From Aphelidium insulamus (taxonomy: Eukaryota > Aphelidiomycota > Aphelidea > Aphelidiaceae): a stretch of DNA of 64,000 bases. The notes beneath the pieces were generated by a model. The model was not told the DNA's origin. It did no database searches and was given only the letters and a program-made list of their open reading frames with translations. The stretch lies in contig JAZDSV010000004.1 in assembly GCA_036784855.1 (NCBI GenBank), positions 434,001-498,000 on the forward strand, in the 5' to 3' direction. Position numbers and translations under genes: made by a program. Of this stretch, positions 19,698-31,743 are shown in pieces; position 1 is the stretch's first letter, and the number at the start of each line of letters is the position of its first letter.

Positions 19698-22600
19698 TTA
19701 CTCGGATGACGGTTCAGCGATACTTGTAGCGCTTGTAGTCACACTTGGGAAAGCAGCCATGGCATGTCGGCCATCCAGCATGGCTTCCTCAAGTGCGCGC
19801 TGCATCCTGCCCAACCGGCCGGCACACTCGTCAAACATTTCCTGTGCGAGAGCCTTGCGACTGGCCACCAGCCGTGTGATTGTCTCGTCGCGTACTGCCA
19901 CCACTTGTACGCACTCGGTGCGTGCGGACTCCAGCTCGGTGCGCAGCGTCTCGATCTGCTTGTCGCGGATCTCGAGGAAGGCGGTGTGCTGCTGCTGCAC
20001 CTCTTGCGCCCACTGTTCCCAGTCGCGCACGGACTGATGGGTGGCACTACGGTCCTGCTGCAGCACACTGTGCACGTGCTTCAGTTCGTCACGGGCGCGC
20101 TGTTCCTGGGCGCGATGGTGCTGCAGCTGGCGCTGCGCATGTGCCAGTCCCTGTTTGAGTAGGGCGATTGTGCCACGCAGTGACTGCACCTCGCTCTGCA
20201 GCGACAGTACGTCGGCGGCATTGTTACGATTGTCGACATCCCCATCGTTAGACTGGCTCGCGGGTAGCGGCGGCGGCGTGCCAGCCATCTGGCCACGCTG
20301 CAACAGTTCAGCGGCGGTTGCATCGAAATCCGGTTCCAGCGGCTCAATTACTCTGTCGGCCGGGACGCCAAAGTCAAAGTCGTAGTCGATGCGGCGGCGC
20401 GGTGCCGGTGCCTGCGTGCTTGGTGGAGGATACGGCATTAGAAGCAACTGTGGCAGGGAACTGGACCGCGGTCGCTGTTGCTGCTGTTGGTCATCCGTGG
20501 GCGCTGCGGTGGCCAGGTCGTCACGGGTGGCTGGTGTGGCCGACATGACGCCATTGACAACTTCTTCTGGGACGGTCGGCTGCGAATTGGTGCGGAACAG
20601 GCGGCGAGACTTGCCGTAATGGTGGTGCCAGCGCTTCAGGTGTCGCAATTCTTCCTCCTTGTCGCGCAGATTTTGCTCCACCTTCTCCAACTGGCGTGCT
20701 AGTTGCGACTCTGTTTGCTCCATCAGTTCTGCAGCCAGCTGCTCGTTGGCCTGGCGCACGTCGGCCAAGTCCCGGGACACAGTGGCAATCGTGGTCTCCA
20801 TTTCGGCCTTGACAGCTGTCCACTTTTGCTCGGCCTCTTTGTGGCTTGCCTGAGCCTGCTGCAGCTTTGCGCAACATTCTTGCTGGTGGCTGGCATTGTC
20901 GGCATCGGGGGCGGGACTGGATGCTGTGCGTGCAACTGTAACAGCCGGCTCCTTGGGCACAGCGCGGTGGAATGGGAGCCAGCTACGCGGACTACTTGCC
21001 ACTGGCTGCTGCTTTGCAGTTGACGCCGACGAATCTTCACCACTGCCGCCACTTTGCAACAGGGCGGCCTTCAACTCGCGCTTCAGTCGATCCACCTCTT
21101 CTTCCAGCTGGTCACGCCGGGCAACAATGTCTTCCAGCTCGGCGCGCTGATTATGCTCGGCCTGTTCTTGCGCATACTCCAGGTCCTTGATCTGCAGACG
21201 GAGGGCTTCCATCTCCATCAGTGCTTCGCCTCGCTGCACTTGCGCGCCATTCTCTTCGCTGACATTTCCTTTGCTGCTCAATGCGTCCTTCTCCTTCTGT
21301 TGTTGCTGCTGCTCGCGCTGCAGTCGGTCATTCTCGTCGCTGAGTGAGCGGACAAGCGCTGCTCCTTCCGCAATGCTGGACTCGGCCATGTTCAGCCGCT
21401 GCTGGAACTGCTGCTTCATGTCAAAGAATGTCTTGTCCTTCTCCTCAATGTGCATCTGCATGCTGCTGATGGTGAACTCGAGCTCCTCGATGCGCTTGTT
21501 CAGCTCATAGTTATCCGCCTCAAATTCGGCAATGGATTCCATCTTTTGGCGCAGCATGTCGTTGGCCTCCTCCAGCACTTCGGCGCTGTTGGACTCGCGC
21601 AGGGCCGTCAGCTCCACCTGCTGAGAGGATGACTGCAACATTTTTAATTGAGGGAATGGCATAATAGAGCACAGCAAGCTCACCTTTTGCGTCAGATTAT
21701 TGATTTCATCTTGCAGCATGGCATTCTGCTTGCTTAGTGCCTCCAGCTCGGCGCTCTGCAAAGCTGCGTAAGCATAACATGATATCAGTCAATGGACGCA
21801 CCTGGTGTGAGAGAGATTCCAGTTGCTCGTGTAACTTGGCATTCTCCTCACGAAGCTGCTCCGTGCTGGAATCCTTTGGCTGCTCATTGGCACCACTGTC
21901 AATACTACGGGCCAGCTCTTCCTCGGAGAAGGCAGGCGCATCTCTCAGCGCACGGAAGCTCACCAGGTCCAGGCTCAGCTGGCGGCTGTCAATCAGCAGA
22001 TCGCGGTTCTCCTGCTCCAGAGCATCCAACTTGGCCAACATTTCGGCACGCTCCTCCTCCATGACTTCCAGTCGGAACTGCAACTCCTCCAGCTGATCGT
22101 GCTGCTGTTGGTGCTTGTCATCGTCTGCAGCCGCCCGCTGCTGTCTATCTTCGTCGTGGGCCGCGCGCTGCTTGCTCAGCGCCTCAACAGACAATTCCTT
22201 TTCGCGCTTGAGGGCTTCGTCCGCCTCGGTCTTGTGCTGTTCCAAGGCTTGCTGTGAAGACTGCAACTTCTCCTTCAGGTCGGAACATTCCGCCGTCAGT
22301 GCCGAGATTGAGTCCTCATGCGCGGCAACAGTGGCGCTGAGTGCCGCCACCTGCTGGTCACACTCGGCACGCACAGCGGCAATCTTGCTCTCGGAATCGG
22401 CGCCGGCCTGCTGCAGCACCGTGTGCGACTCTGCCAACTGCTGCTCCAGCACCGCGACTTTAGCCTGCAGGTCGCTGCGCGTCTCCTCTGCCTGTTCGCG
22501 CTCTGCCTCCATCTCGTCCGACAGTTCGGCGCGGATTTCGGCACGCACGCGCTCTTCGATGGCGGCTTGTTCAGCAGCCAGACGCTCCTCCATGGCAGCG

Positions 22601-23853
22601 TTGGCGCTCTGTTCGGCCTCGCGACGCATCTCAGGCTCCATTTCATCGTGGAGCTGGCGGCGCAGTTCGTCGGCAAGCCGCTCCTCCACCGCGGTCTCCC
22701 AGTCGCGACGCAGCGCCTCCAAGTCCGGCTTGGGCTCGCTGAGCGCCTCCTGCAGCTCCTTGTCCATGGCGTCCATGCGCTCCTCCTTGGCAAGCATGTC
22801 GCCACGCAGCGCCTCCAGACTGGCCTGCAGGTCGGCCTTCTCCGTCAGCAGTGAGTCCTGGCTGACCAGCAGATCCGTCTGCACGCCCAGCAGCTCTTCG
22901 CGCTCCGCGGCCAGCTGCTGCACCCTCTCCTCCATGCGGCGCTCCATGTCGGCATGGTCACGACGCGCCTTGTCCAGTGCATCGGCAAGGGCGCGCCGCT
23001 CACTCTCCATCTCGGCGGCGGCCTTGCTCTCTGCCGCAGTGACAGTGGCCGCCGGCGAGCGCTTGTCGTGGGCCAGCGCGCGCAACTGTCGACTCAGCTC
23101 CGCGTTGGCGCGCACCAGCTGGTCGTACGTCTCGGCACCGGTGAGCGGCGGCACGTACATGAGCGGCGACATGGACTGCCGCGAGCGGTGTGGCCGCACC
23201 GGAGACTTTGGCACGGGTGCCGCTGCTGCAATGGGTGTCGGGCGCGGGCTGCCGCCACCACCACCGGCAGATGGCAGTGTCTTATCCAGGGCGCCCCCAC
23301 CGCTACCCGCACTGCCCACAGACAGCATGGACGGCGACTGGGCACCGGTGTCCTCACGCTCCGGGGACGCGGCATTGCCGCCGCCACCGCCAACAATGCT
23401 GCTGCTGTTGATGGTGGCGTCGAACGTGAGCTCAAGGTCGCGTAGCATCCCCGTCAGCCGCTCCTGCAGGCCGTCATCTGACTCGGTGGTGGCGGCGGCG
23501 GCGGCGGTCCGTGCAGGCGCCGCGGGTGAAAGGGCGGGAGGAGTCGCTACAGGTGCTGCTGTGGCGCGCTTAACCTGCTGCTGCTGCTTATCACTGTTGT
23601 GGCGCAACTGCTGCAACTGCGCTAGTGACAGGTTGTCGGCGGGCATGGCCGAGTGCCGAATGGGCGCGGGCAGGGCGGCGATATTTTGCGGGTGGAGACG
23701 CGAGCGCGGTGTCTCTATCTGTGTCGAGGTGGGCCGCAGCTGGGGCGAGGTAGCGCTTGTACTTGGAGGCTGTGCTGGCTGCTGTTGCTGCTGCTGCTGC
23801 TGCTTCTGGAGCCGCTGCTGGTGCTGCAGCCACTTTGTGCGCCGCTCGTCCAT
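19698..23853 (-). CDS. large coiled-coil protein with poly-Q N-terminus
   Basis: Three exons (23853-21802, 21755-21684, 21632-19698) give 1,352 residues. The start MDERRTKWLQHQQRLQ leads into a poly-Gln run and about 250 disordered residues rich in Ala, Ser, Gly and Pro. From about residue 250 to 870 there is near-continuous heptad-rich coiled coil (for example MDAMDKELQEALSEPKPDLE). A linker (PRSWLPFHRAVPK) and two more coiled-coil blocks follow, split by a Pro-rich segment with RRRIDYDFDFG. No motor, kinase or known C-terminal domain is seen. Such proteins are typical of centrosome, Golgi or cytoskeletal scaffolds, but no family could be named. A reversed CCAAT box (GATTGGCT, 23966-23973) lies about 110 bases upstream. 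The long plus-strand open frame through 22115-23989 is its antisense shadow. Confidence 0.85.
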
Positions 23854-24154
23854 TTCTCTTTTAGTCAGACGATGTGTATATCGGCGTACTTGTGCACTTG
23901 AATGTACTTCTGTGCACTTGCAAATGTCTGCGACGGTGGTGGCAAGTAATTTGACGGCGCGCTGCGATTGGCTGCCGCCGTTGGTGTAACCGTTGCTGCA
24001 AAGGTTGCCTGCATGCTTCATCATGCTGTAGCATCGTATATATCGGAGCAGCATGAAATATGTATTCCACAAATACTTAATAGTATGTAATGCGTATATA
24101 TTGACGAGTGGAGTATATGTGCTGGACTGATTGCCGCATGTAGCCTACGACGAG

Positions 24155-25165
24155 TTACTTGTCCTTGTGGTGAGAAGCGTCACCATGAGATCCATATCGC
24201 TGTTCCAGTTCCGCAGTAACCCGTTGAAGCGTACTAAGCGCAGACTCTGTGGGACTCGTAAATCCGCGCAATGATTGCTCCAAAGCAATCAGGAACCTGG
24301 AAGGCGTGTTTACAATTCCGTGGCACTTGACAATTTTGCTCAAGTCCTTGACTTCATGAGTAAACAGCGCACTGTTCTCGTGACGACGGATCATATCATC
24401 AAGTGAATCATACGACATATAGTTTCGGATCAAAGCTTCCTCTTTGCTTGGAGGCGCGAATTTGTATGTTTCTCTGATACCGATGCAGGTTGGCGAATTA
24501 GGGTCATATTCGGGGAATGTTACACCCTCCTCTTCGTTTACCCGCAGGTCGATTGAGTCCTAGGTTACAAAATTGTGCATCACCGATATTGTGCGACCAT
24601 TCACGGGATTGTATAGTTCCAGGAATTGCTTTACGATATTACCTGGTGGCAATTGCGGAAAGCCGTGCAATTTGATTGTATAACACTTGCGCTTGTTCCG
24701 GTACGTGTTCAGACGCTCTACCTGATCAATCGGCATGTAGTCATACGGTATGGTCTTGAGAGGGGTAATTTCCGATTCCAACTCCCACTTTTCCCCAGTC
24801 TTGTAATTGCCAATTCGAACTCGCAAGTTCACATAATTATTTCTAGATATATAATTACTATCCTAATTTGAATCGCAAAGCTACAACGCACGTACTAGCG
24901 AAAGCACGCTACAACCGCGGCCGGGTGCTTTATATCGTATACGTGTCTTATATCTTTTTATCACCCGACGAGCAGCCAGTGCGGCGAGCACGTCGATTAG
25001 GCCTGCATAGCGGTAAGAATACGCTATATGCGATTTGTAGCAAGGCGTACTGCTCCGGTTGCGAAGGCTTTGCAGCAGGAAAGCGCGATAATCACGCGAA
25101 GAGCCGCGTAAATTTTCAGCTCTGCAGAAAAACGCCATCATTTCACCATTGCATCTACCATTCAT
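24155..25165 (-). CDS. unknown protein with one in-frame TAG or a 3n intron
   Basis: A first exon (25165 to about 24893) ends TCG CTA before a strong GTACGT donor and joins, in phase, to GAT AGT AAT TAT after TTCAAATTAG. It is rich in Arg and Ser (for example RNRSSTPCYKSHIAYSYRYA), perhaps a mitochondrial leader. The second part encodes GNYKTGEKWELESEIT and CYTIKLHGFPQLPPGNIVKQ, the latter faintly like the first strand and helix of an RNA-binding RRM domain. At 24560-24562 the frame meets TAG (HNFVT-stop-DSIDLRV), yet it stays open for 134 more codons to a TAA at 24155. TAG ends many other genes here, so the code is not changed. A 36-42-base intron starting at GTAACC would remove the stop in frame; its acceptor would be purine-rich and poor. 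Otherwise this is a disabled copy or a read-through gene. The family is not recognised. Confidence 0.5.
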
Positions 25166-25235
25166 ATAAAATCATTGACCATTCATTCCTAGAGAGAGCA
25201 ATAATATATAGACAAACATGCAGTAATACCAGGTG

Positions 25236-26072
<837 letters not shown>

Positions 26073-26634
26073 ATTAACGATATTATGGATTAAGGGTTAT
26101 TTGGCCATATTAGCCATATATATAACGCGATCACTTTGAACACCAATGAGTGTTCACACGTTGAAGCGACGCACTGCTCGCAGACTAGCAAGCCGTAGGT
26201 AATAATTGCAAGTGAATGGACCAATTCCCTGTTTACTCGAACAGGGTGTAGAGGTTATGCAGTACGCTGAATGCTGCTACTTTAAAGATTGAAGGCACTG
26301 GTATATGATTGTGTTGGAGATGAAGAGAAGCAAGTGTACATATATTAGGCACTGATATACAATGTGTTGGAGATGAAGAGAAGCAAGTGCATATATGTTG
26401 GGCACTGGTTCTCAATTGTGTGGAGGTGAATAGAGCTCAATGCCAAACACGTTTGAGTGCTGGTAGGTCTACAAACTATTATTTTAACTATTATTGAACT
26501 GTATATGTATCTATGGTGAACCTCACAAAACATTTGCATATGCATGTAGCTGCATCAAACGATGTCGACACTCTGAGTTGGAGGCTGAGACAAGCGCTGT
26601 TGATGATGAGTTGACCATCACACACAGAGCTGCA
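26073..26634. other. divergent intergenic region with minisatellite
   Basis: The gap between the starts of AMMECR1 (minus) and EMC5 (plus) must hold both promoters. It contains a small inverted repeat (CCCTGTTTACTCGAACAGGG at 26228-26247) and the tandem array at 26293-26443. No coding signal is seen. Confidence 0.6.
26293..26443. repeat. diverged tandem repeat, unit about 54 bases, 2.8 copies
   Basis: Each unit begins GGCACTGRT and holds GTGTTGGAGATGAAGAGAAG and CAAGTG. The first two copies are close; the third has several changes (GTGTGGAGGTGAATAGAGCT), so the array is older than the one at 1744. Confidence 0.88.
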
Positions 26635-27059
26635 ATGACAATCACGGCGATTATACCGCAGACGGCGCTGTGGATTCTGGCCGGCGCGTGTCTATGGCAC
26701 GCGGCCTACTCGGTGATGTCAGAGGGTAGGTGTGTGTGTGTGCGTGCGTGTGTGTGCACTCGCGGGTATCATTGATGTGGCTGACACGCTACCATTCAGC
26801 GTCCGTCCCCGACCCCAATGCGTCACCCCTGCAGCGTGACGTGGTGCTGGTGGTGGCATTAGGGTGGCTGTGTGGATGTGTTGGTATACTGTTGCACGGC
26901 AGGCACAAGGCGGCAGGTGGTGGTGCTAGTGGTACTGCTGGTGGTAGTGGCCTGTTCCAACTGGCGCCGGCACAGCAGCACAAGTGCGCCGGCAAGCCAC
27001 CTGGGCACACCGCGCCCAACCTGCTCTTTCGCTGTCCCAACTTCCGGCCAGTCTCCTAA
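26635..27059 (+). CDS. EMC5: ER membrane protein complex subunit 5 (EMC5/MMGT1-like)
   Basis: Small two-helix subunit of the ER membrane complex, which inserts transmembrane segments into the ER. Two exons (26635-26725, 26800-27059) give 116 residues (human 131). The first helix ALWILAGACLWHAAYSVMSE resembles the family LFALAHAAFSAAQ; a loop with SVPDPNASPLQRDVVL precedes the second helix VVALGWLCGCVGILLHG. The C-terminal NLLFRCPNFRPVS parallels the family TLRNHPSFYVFNHRGR. A Gly/Ala-rich insert (about residues 72-87) replaces the acidic cytosolic loop. Identification rests on topology, length and these short matches. Confidence 0.68.
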
Positions 27060-27193
27060 TACTCTTGGATATATTTACACGCACCAACAGAGTTGATATG
27101 TGTCTGTACGCGTGTGGTTTGCGCGCCTGTCTGTCTGCATGTGATAAATAGTACATTTATGTACTGTCACATACATATCATAATACTCACACA

Positions 27194-29029
27194 ATGCATT
27201 TCGAGGTTGAGCGCGTCCGTGCAGCCGATTTGGACATTGAGCGCTTCTACCGCGACTTTGTGTGCCAGAGGCGCCCCTGCGTGATACTGGGTGCTGCCAC
27301 GCGCTTTATCGGTGGTGATGCGCGTGATGGCGTGCACAGTAATGGCGATGGCGGCTCTTGGGCGCGCTGGCTAGACGCGGCATTGCAGACCGTTTGTGGT
27401 GCCGCAGGTGGAAAGAGGAATTACGACAACCGTGCCACCGTGCAGGCAGAAGTGCGTGACCCCGATACGCGCACCTATGGCACTGGTCGCGTGCAGCGGG
27501 TGGCCATTCCACTCGACAAGCTATTGGGCACGCTGCTGACGGATACGCGTCAGCTCTACGTGACCACTCAGCGTCCTCAGACCAGTGCTGCCGATATCGA
27601 TACTGCTGACGGCACATGTATTGGTGGAGACCCTACTACTGTTGATATGGAATCGCATATGCACGAACTGTACCCCGGTGCCCTGGTGCCGCGTCTGCTG
27701 CAGTGCGGTCTTCCGGCGGTGCCGTGGCCATGCAGTGCAACGTCAGTCACACATGATCAAGCTGCAAAGCAACAATCTCTGCCATCATACAATATGGATG
27801 GCTGCCTAGTGCCACATGAGGTGAATGTGTGGCTTGGTGGTGCGGGTGGCGTGCAAGAGGGCGGGACCTCTTCCGGTCTGCACCATGACTTTCACGACAA
27901 TCTGTACGCGTTGGTGGCCGGCAGGAAGCGCCTCACGCTCTTCCCACCAAGCAGTCACGCGTCCATGTACACGCGTGGACAGTTATACAAACTTCAGCCA
28001 GTCAGCCAGTTGCCCACATATCAATCTGACAGTGGTGACTGCGAGGACGATGACGACAGCTGCAAGTATGTGCGCGCAGACGGCGCAGACTGGCGGGATG
28101 TTTTGGCGCACTTTGCAAAGCGAGCAACGCTGGCTGAACAACCATCTGCGTCAAAGAGGCGCCGGCTCACTGGTGGTCGACACACTTCTGCGAAGTCGAC
28201 AACTGGCCGTAATGGCAACGCCGTACATAATGCATACCGTGCTCTGATGGCGATATGTGGCGATGATGGTGTCTGCGCTGATACCGACATTGACGCTGAG
28301 GCTATTCATGCCCTGCTAGCTCGATGTGGATACGCAGACCATTCCGGTTCTTCAGACGGCGACTCGGCCGTAAATGATGTGGATAATGAAGCTGCCGTTG
28401 GTGGCGCAGATGACGACTCGGGCAGTGACGATGCAGACATTGACGACTCGGCGCTGCCGCGCTCGGACAACGGCGATAGTGACTGCAGCATTGACTGGGA
28501 TGCACCCGATGATTTCAGCGACGTTGCAGAGTCTGAAGTGGCCGGCACTGTCAACAATAATAACTCGCTTATCTCAGCCACCTCTACCGCCGATCCACCA
28601 TCGTTTTCCCATGTGCCGGTCCCCGTCTTGTATCACTATCTGCATCGGGTGCACGGCATGTCGCAGTACGCAGAGAGTGCCGCGCATCTGCCCGTCCCCA
28701 CCAAAGAGGACATTGATTGCTATTCAATGCTTGCAGCACCGGAGCTCTCGGTGGCGAGCGTGGAGTTGTTGCCCGGCGATATGCTATATCTACCTGCGGG
28801 CTGGTTTCACGAAGTGGCGTCATTCTCTGCACAGAGCAGCCATGATGACAGTTGTAATAATGCAAGTGAACATGATTGCGGTGCACTGGAGAGTGGGAGA
28901 CTGCACGCGGCAATCAACTACTGGTTCCATCCGCCCGGGAGCTGCAATGCCGGACAGCCTCTGTACATCGACTCGTTCTGGGCGGATAGGTACAGGGAGG
29001 CACTGCGGCACTTAACTCCGCTACAATAA
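27194..29029 (+). CDS. JmjC/cupin-8 dioxygenase with large acidic insert
   Basis: Intronless, 611 residues. A Fe(II)/2-oxoglutarate oxygenase core is visible: LGAATRFIGG near the start, PHEVNVWLGGAGG, the metal HxD motif in TSSGLHHDFHDNLYALV, RKRLTLFPPSSHASMY, and the distal metal His in LLPGDMLYLPAGWFHEVASF, ending with an INYWFHPP strand. The family (JMJD7, TYW5 and similar) hydroxylates proteins or RNA; the target cannot be read. Between the two halves of the core, residues about 275-480 form a Ser/Asp-rich, probably disordered insert (for example DDDSGSDDADIDDSALP) with a basic patch KRRRLTGGR that could act as a nuclear signal. The stop and polyadenylation signal overlap (TAATAAA, 29027-29033). 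Confidence 0.88.
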   Translation: MHFEVERVRAADLDIERFYRDFVCQRRPCVILGAATRFIGGDARDGVHSNGDGGSWARWLDAALQTVCGAAGGKRNYDNRATVQAEVRDPDTRTYGTGRVQRVAIPLDKLLGTLLTDTRQLYVTTQRPQTSAADIDTADGTCIGGDPTTVDMESHMHELYPGALVPRLLQCGLPAVPWPCSATSVTHDQAAKQQSLPSYNMDGCLVPHEVNVWLGGAGGVQEGGTSSGLHHDFHDNLYALVAGRKRLTLFPPSSHASMYTRGQLYKLQPVSQLPTYQSDSGDCEDDDDSCKYVRADGADWRDVLAHFAKRATLAEQPSASKRRRLTGGRHTSAKSTTGRNGNAVHNAYRALMAICGDDGVCADTDIDAEAIHALLARCGYADHSGSSDGDSAVNDVDNEAAVGGADDDSGSDDADIDDSALPRSDNGDSDCSIDWDAPDDFSDVAESEVAGTVNNNNSLISATSTADPPSFSHVPVPVLYHYLHRVHGMSQYAESAAHLPVPTKEDIDCYSMLAAPELSVASVELLPGDMLYLPAGWFHEVASFSAQSSHDDSCNNASEHDCGALESGRLHAAINYWFHPPGSCNAGQPLYIDSFWADRYREALRHLTPLQ

Positions 29030-29270
29030 TAAAACTTGTGGCAATGGTGGTGCAATAAGTTGCCCTTGATCTTGTGCAATAAGTTACCATCATGACATTC
29101 ATGATGGACGTGAACAGCTACCGGCGACGATAGATATGTACTGCAGCCAACTTGGACTTGGACTTGATGGAATTAGTAGAAAAGATCAGGACCTGCACTC
29201 GGTCGGAAACAGCAACGACGATAAGCCAATCATGTCAGCTACCCCTTGCGTGCTTGTACAAGTTACGAAA

Positions 29271-29987
29271 ATGTTCAAAATGCAGAGATACGCGCTCCCC
29301 ATCCTGGTTTGCCTCGCGCATTTGGATATCGGTTCAGCGATTCCAGGCTGCGTTTCCAGTAAGGCGTGTGTGACTGATGATCGCCGTGAATATGTTCATC
29401 GGCGTCGTGAAGATGTTAATGCACGTTCAAGTGAGGAAATTCCAGCGGACGTGGCCGATACGATAATGGCAAGCTCTATAGAAGCATTTGCACATGCAAT
29501 TACTACAATCCGTGAAGCTCAGAGTGCAATAGCCTATGATACTGTTAGCTCATTGGCGGATAGTCCTCAGATGGAAACCACAACTACATTTGCTGACAGG
29601 CAGAGTGTGGAACCGTCTGCAAAATCTCCTGACTTCATCGACGTTGACGATCCAGCATACACTATCCTCACTGGGACATCAAGCAATCTATCTAATAATG
29701 AAAAGAAAATTCTACAAGAGTATGCTGCCCGTCTACTTATCAATGCGGAAGATGCGCAATTATTGCCACTACCTGCGGATGATGCGCAATCACCTGCGGA
29801 AGATGTAATGGCTTTGGAGATTCTACGTAGTGCCTGCGAATTTAGCGATAAACAATCAATTATTCCGAAGTTGAACTTGTTGGCCTACGGCGACGAATTG
29901 GTCACAGTCTTTCAGTGTGGAGAGAAAATGATTGCCGTCGAGCTGCCGCTACCGCTGAATGGTGCCGACTACCGACGAAATCATTAG
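29271..29987 (+). CDS. secreted protein of unknown function
   Basis: Single exon, 238 residues from 29271. The ATG at 29280 gives an equally good signal peptide (MQRYALPILVCLAHLDIGSA). The mature part begins with two cysteines (PGCVSSKACVTDD), then a basic patch YVHRRRED, a central helical segment, and a short repeat (LLPLPADDAQ and SPAEDV). An upstream in-frame ATG at 29136 exists but would bury the signal peptide. No family is recognised. The stop codon sits inside the left arm of an inverted repeat. Confidence 0.62.
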   Translation: MFKMQRYALPILVCLAHLDIGSAIPGCVSSKACVTDDRREYVHRRREDVNARSSEEIPADVADTIMASSIEAFAHAITTIREAQSAIAYDTVSSLADSPQMETTTTFADRQSVEPSAKSPDFIDVDDPAYTILTGTSSNLSNNEKKILQEYAARLLINAEDAQLLPLPADDAQSPAEDVMALEILRSACEFSDKQSIIPKLNLLAYGDELVTVFQCGEKMIAVELPLPLNGADYRRNH

Positions 29988-30065
29988 CACGCAAATATCA
30001 CCCTTAGGTGCCAACTAAGAATAAGTAGCTTATGACGAAATATAAGCAACGTCATTCGTGCTAAT
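29983..30065 (+). other. branched inverted repeat over the stop codon and 3' flank
   Basis: An outer 9-base stem (ATTAGCACG at 29983-29991, CGTGCTAAT at 30057-30065) encloses two smaller hairpins: CTTAG/CTAAG (30003-30007 with 30015-30019) and GCTTA/TAAGC (30028-30032 with 30043-30047). In RNA this would fold as a three-way or cloverleaf-like structure. It is not a tRNA: there is no usual acceptor stem, D or T arm. Confidence 0.5.
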
Positions 30066-30209
30066 TGAAGTATCAGTATATTTGCTTGTGGTATATATGG
30101 TGCGGTGTTTGCAGTAGAGCTGTTTGCAGTGCTTGTCTCGGTAGCGCCACCAAACTTTAAACCGAAGCTGACGTCATTCGACGCGTGCAACTTTCCTCCA
30201 AACACTAAA

Positions 30210-31573
30210 ATGGCTTCGCGCGCGTCCACGGCAGACAGTGAGGACGACGCCACTACATCTGTGCGCCCCTCGTCCACCTCGCAGTGGCCAGCCCGGCTGC
30301 GGCTGACCAAGAACGAGTCTGGTGACATTGGCATAACCAGTCTGCCGGATGTGGCCGACATGCAGGCCTATGACACACCGCAGCCAGACACGGCCACCTA
30401 CCACGACTACATGCGTGTCAATACCGCTGCCGGTGCAAATCTGGGCGGGGCCGAGTCTCCGCCCATGTCCATGGAAGCGGTTCAGGCGTCCCTGGACACT
30501 GCCGAGTCGGTGGCGTCGTCGCCGGCCGCGCAGACTGGCGGCGCTGTGCAGTCTCGGCGTCGCACTGCGCCCGTGGTGAGCGAGCTGTTGCGCAACAACC
30601 GCAAATGGGCAGCCCGAATGGAGCGCGCCAACCCCCAGTTCTTTCCCACGCTGGCCAAGATGCAGACGCCGCTGATTCTGTGGATCGGATGCAGCGACAG
30701 TCGCGGTATATTCAAGTTGCTTCGTGCGTCTTCCACTCACACACATTGCTAAAGTGCCTGCCAATATGATTATTGACTTGGCGCCGGGCGAAGTTTTCGT
30801 GCACCGCAACGTGGCCAACATTGTCACGCACACCGACTTCAATGCGTTGTCCGTGTTGCAGTACGCCGTCGAAGTGCTCAAAGTACAACATGTGATTGTG
30901 TGCGGCCATTATGGATGTGGAGGCGTGGCCGCTGTACGTTTGAGATGCCTTGCTTATTGTCCATTCACTTATGTACTCTGTTGAGAACAGTCTGTCGAGT
31001 CTGACCAATTTGGACTGATTGACAACTGGCTGCGGCATCTGAAGGACGTGTACTCCCAGCACCGGAACAAACTGGAGAACATTCTCCACAACAAGACACC
31101 CGTTGCGCTGCCCCCAATGGACTCGGCCACGGGACATCAGTCTGAAACTCCCACCGCCAACATGTATGTGATTGCGCAGATGTATTGAATGGTGTAAATT
31201 ATCTATAACGTAGCTCTAGCACGGAGCCGTGGCGTAACAATGCTGCGGCAAATGCACCCGTTACGCAGACGGAGAAGGCGGCGGCCAAGCAGCGCATGCT
31301 CGACTTGCTGTGCGAGTTGAATGTCGCGCGCTCTCTGCAGAATGTGTGCCACACCACGATTGTGCAGAATGCGTGGTCGCGCGGCCAGAATCTGACTGTG
31401 CACGGGTGGTGCTACCGCTTGAATGACGGCATTATTCGGTGGGTGGACATTGTTGATAATATTGTCTCAAGTGTTGAACCCCTCGTAGAGATTTAGAGTT
31501 TAGCGTCAGCAGTGTCAAGGAGATTGCCAAGATCTACCAAATGATTGAAGACAAGTGTGCGCCAAAGGTGTAG
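30210..31573 (+). CDS. beta-class carbonic anhydrase
   Basis: Interconverts CO2 and bicarbonate. Five exons (30210-30705, 30755-30933, 30991-31163, 31220-31438, 31489-31573) give 383 residues. The zinc site is complete: Cys and the Asp-Arg pair in IGCSDSR, and His plus Cys in [14 protein letters not shown]. Other family stretches are [59 protein letters not shown] and [19 protein letters not shown]. The first 120 residues are a disordered, Ser/Thr-rich extension with no clear targeting signal, so a cytosolic site is the simplest reading. Introns are 49-57 bases. AATAAA at 31617-31622 is the likely polyadenylation signal. Confidence 0.95.
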
Positions 31574-31743
31574 CGCCAGCACCAGGTACTCACAGGAATA
31601 CCCTTTACTCGTAATTAATAAACTATATGAACGATTGTGAGTGATGAATACTGCGAATGCACAAGAGCAAACAGCGCAGACTCAGAGTAATTTATAAACG
31701 ATAAGAGCAGCGAATACAAAACTAATATGTATACAGCAAACGC

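Noticed and set aside
22115-23989. A 624-codon plus-strand open frame rich in Ser, Arg and Ala
   Set aside because: It is the exact antisense of the first coiled-coil exon; heptad-rich GC-biased coding strands leave the complement free of stops. No domain or start context supports it.
24560-24562. Reassignment of TAG to an amino acid in this organism
   Set aside because: TAG ends at least six well-identified genes here (carboxylesterase, GATC, carbonic anhydrase, BIG, DEK, F-BAR), so the standard code holds.
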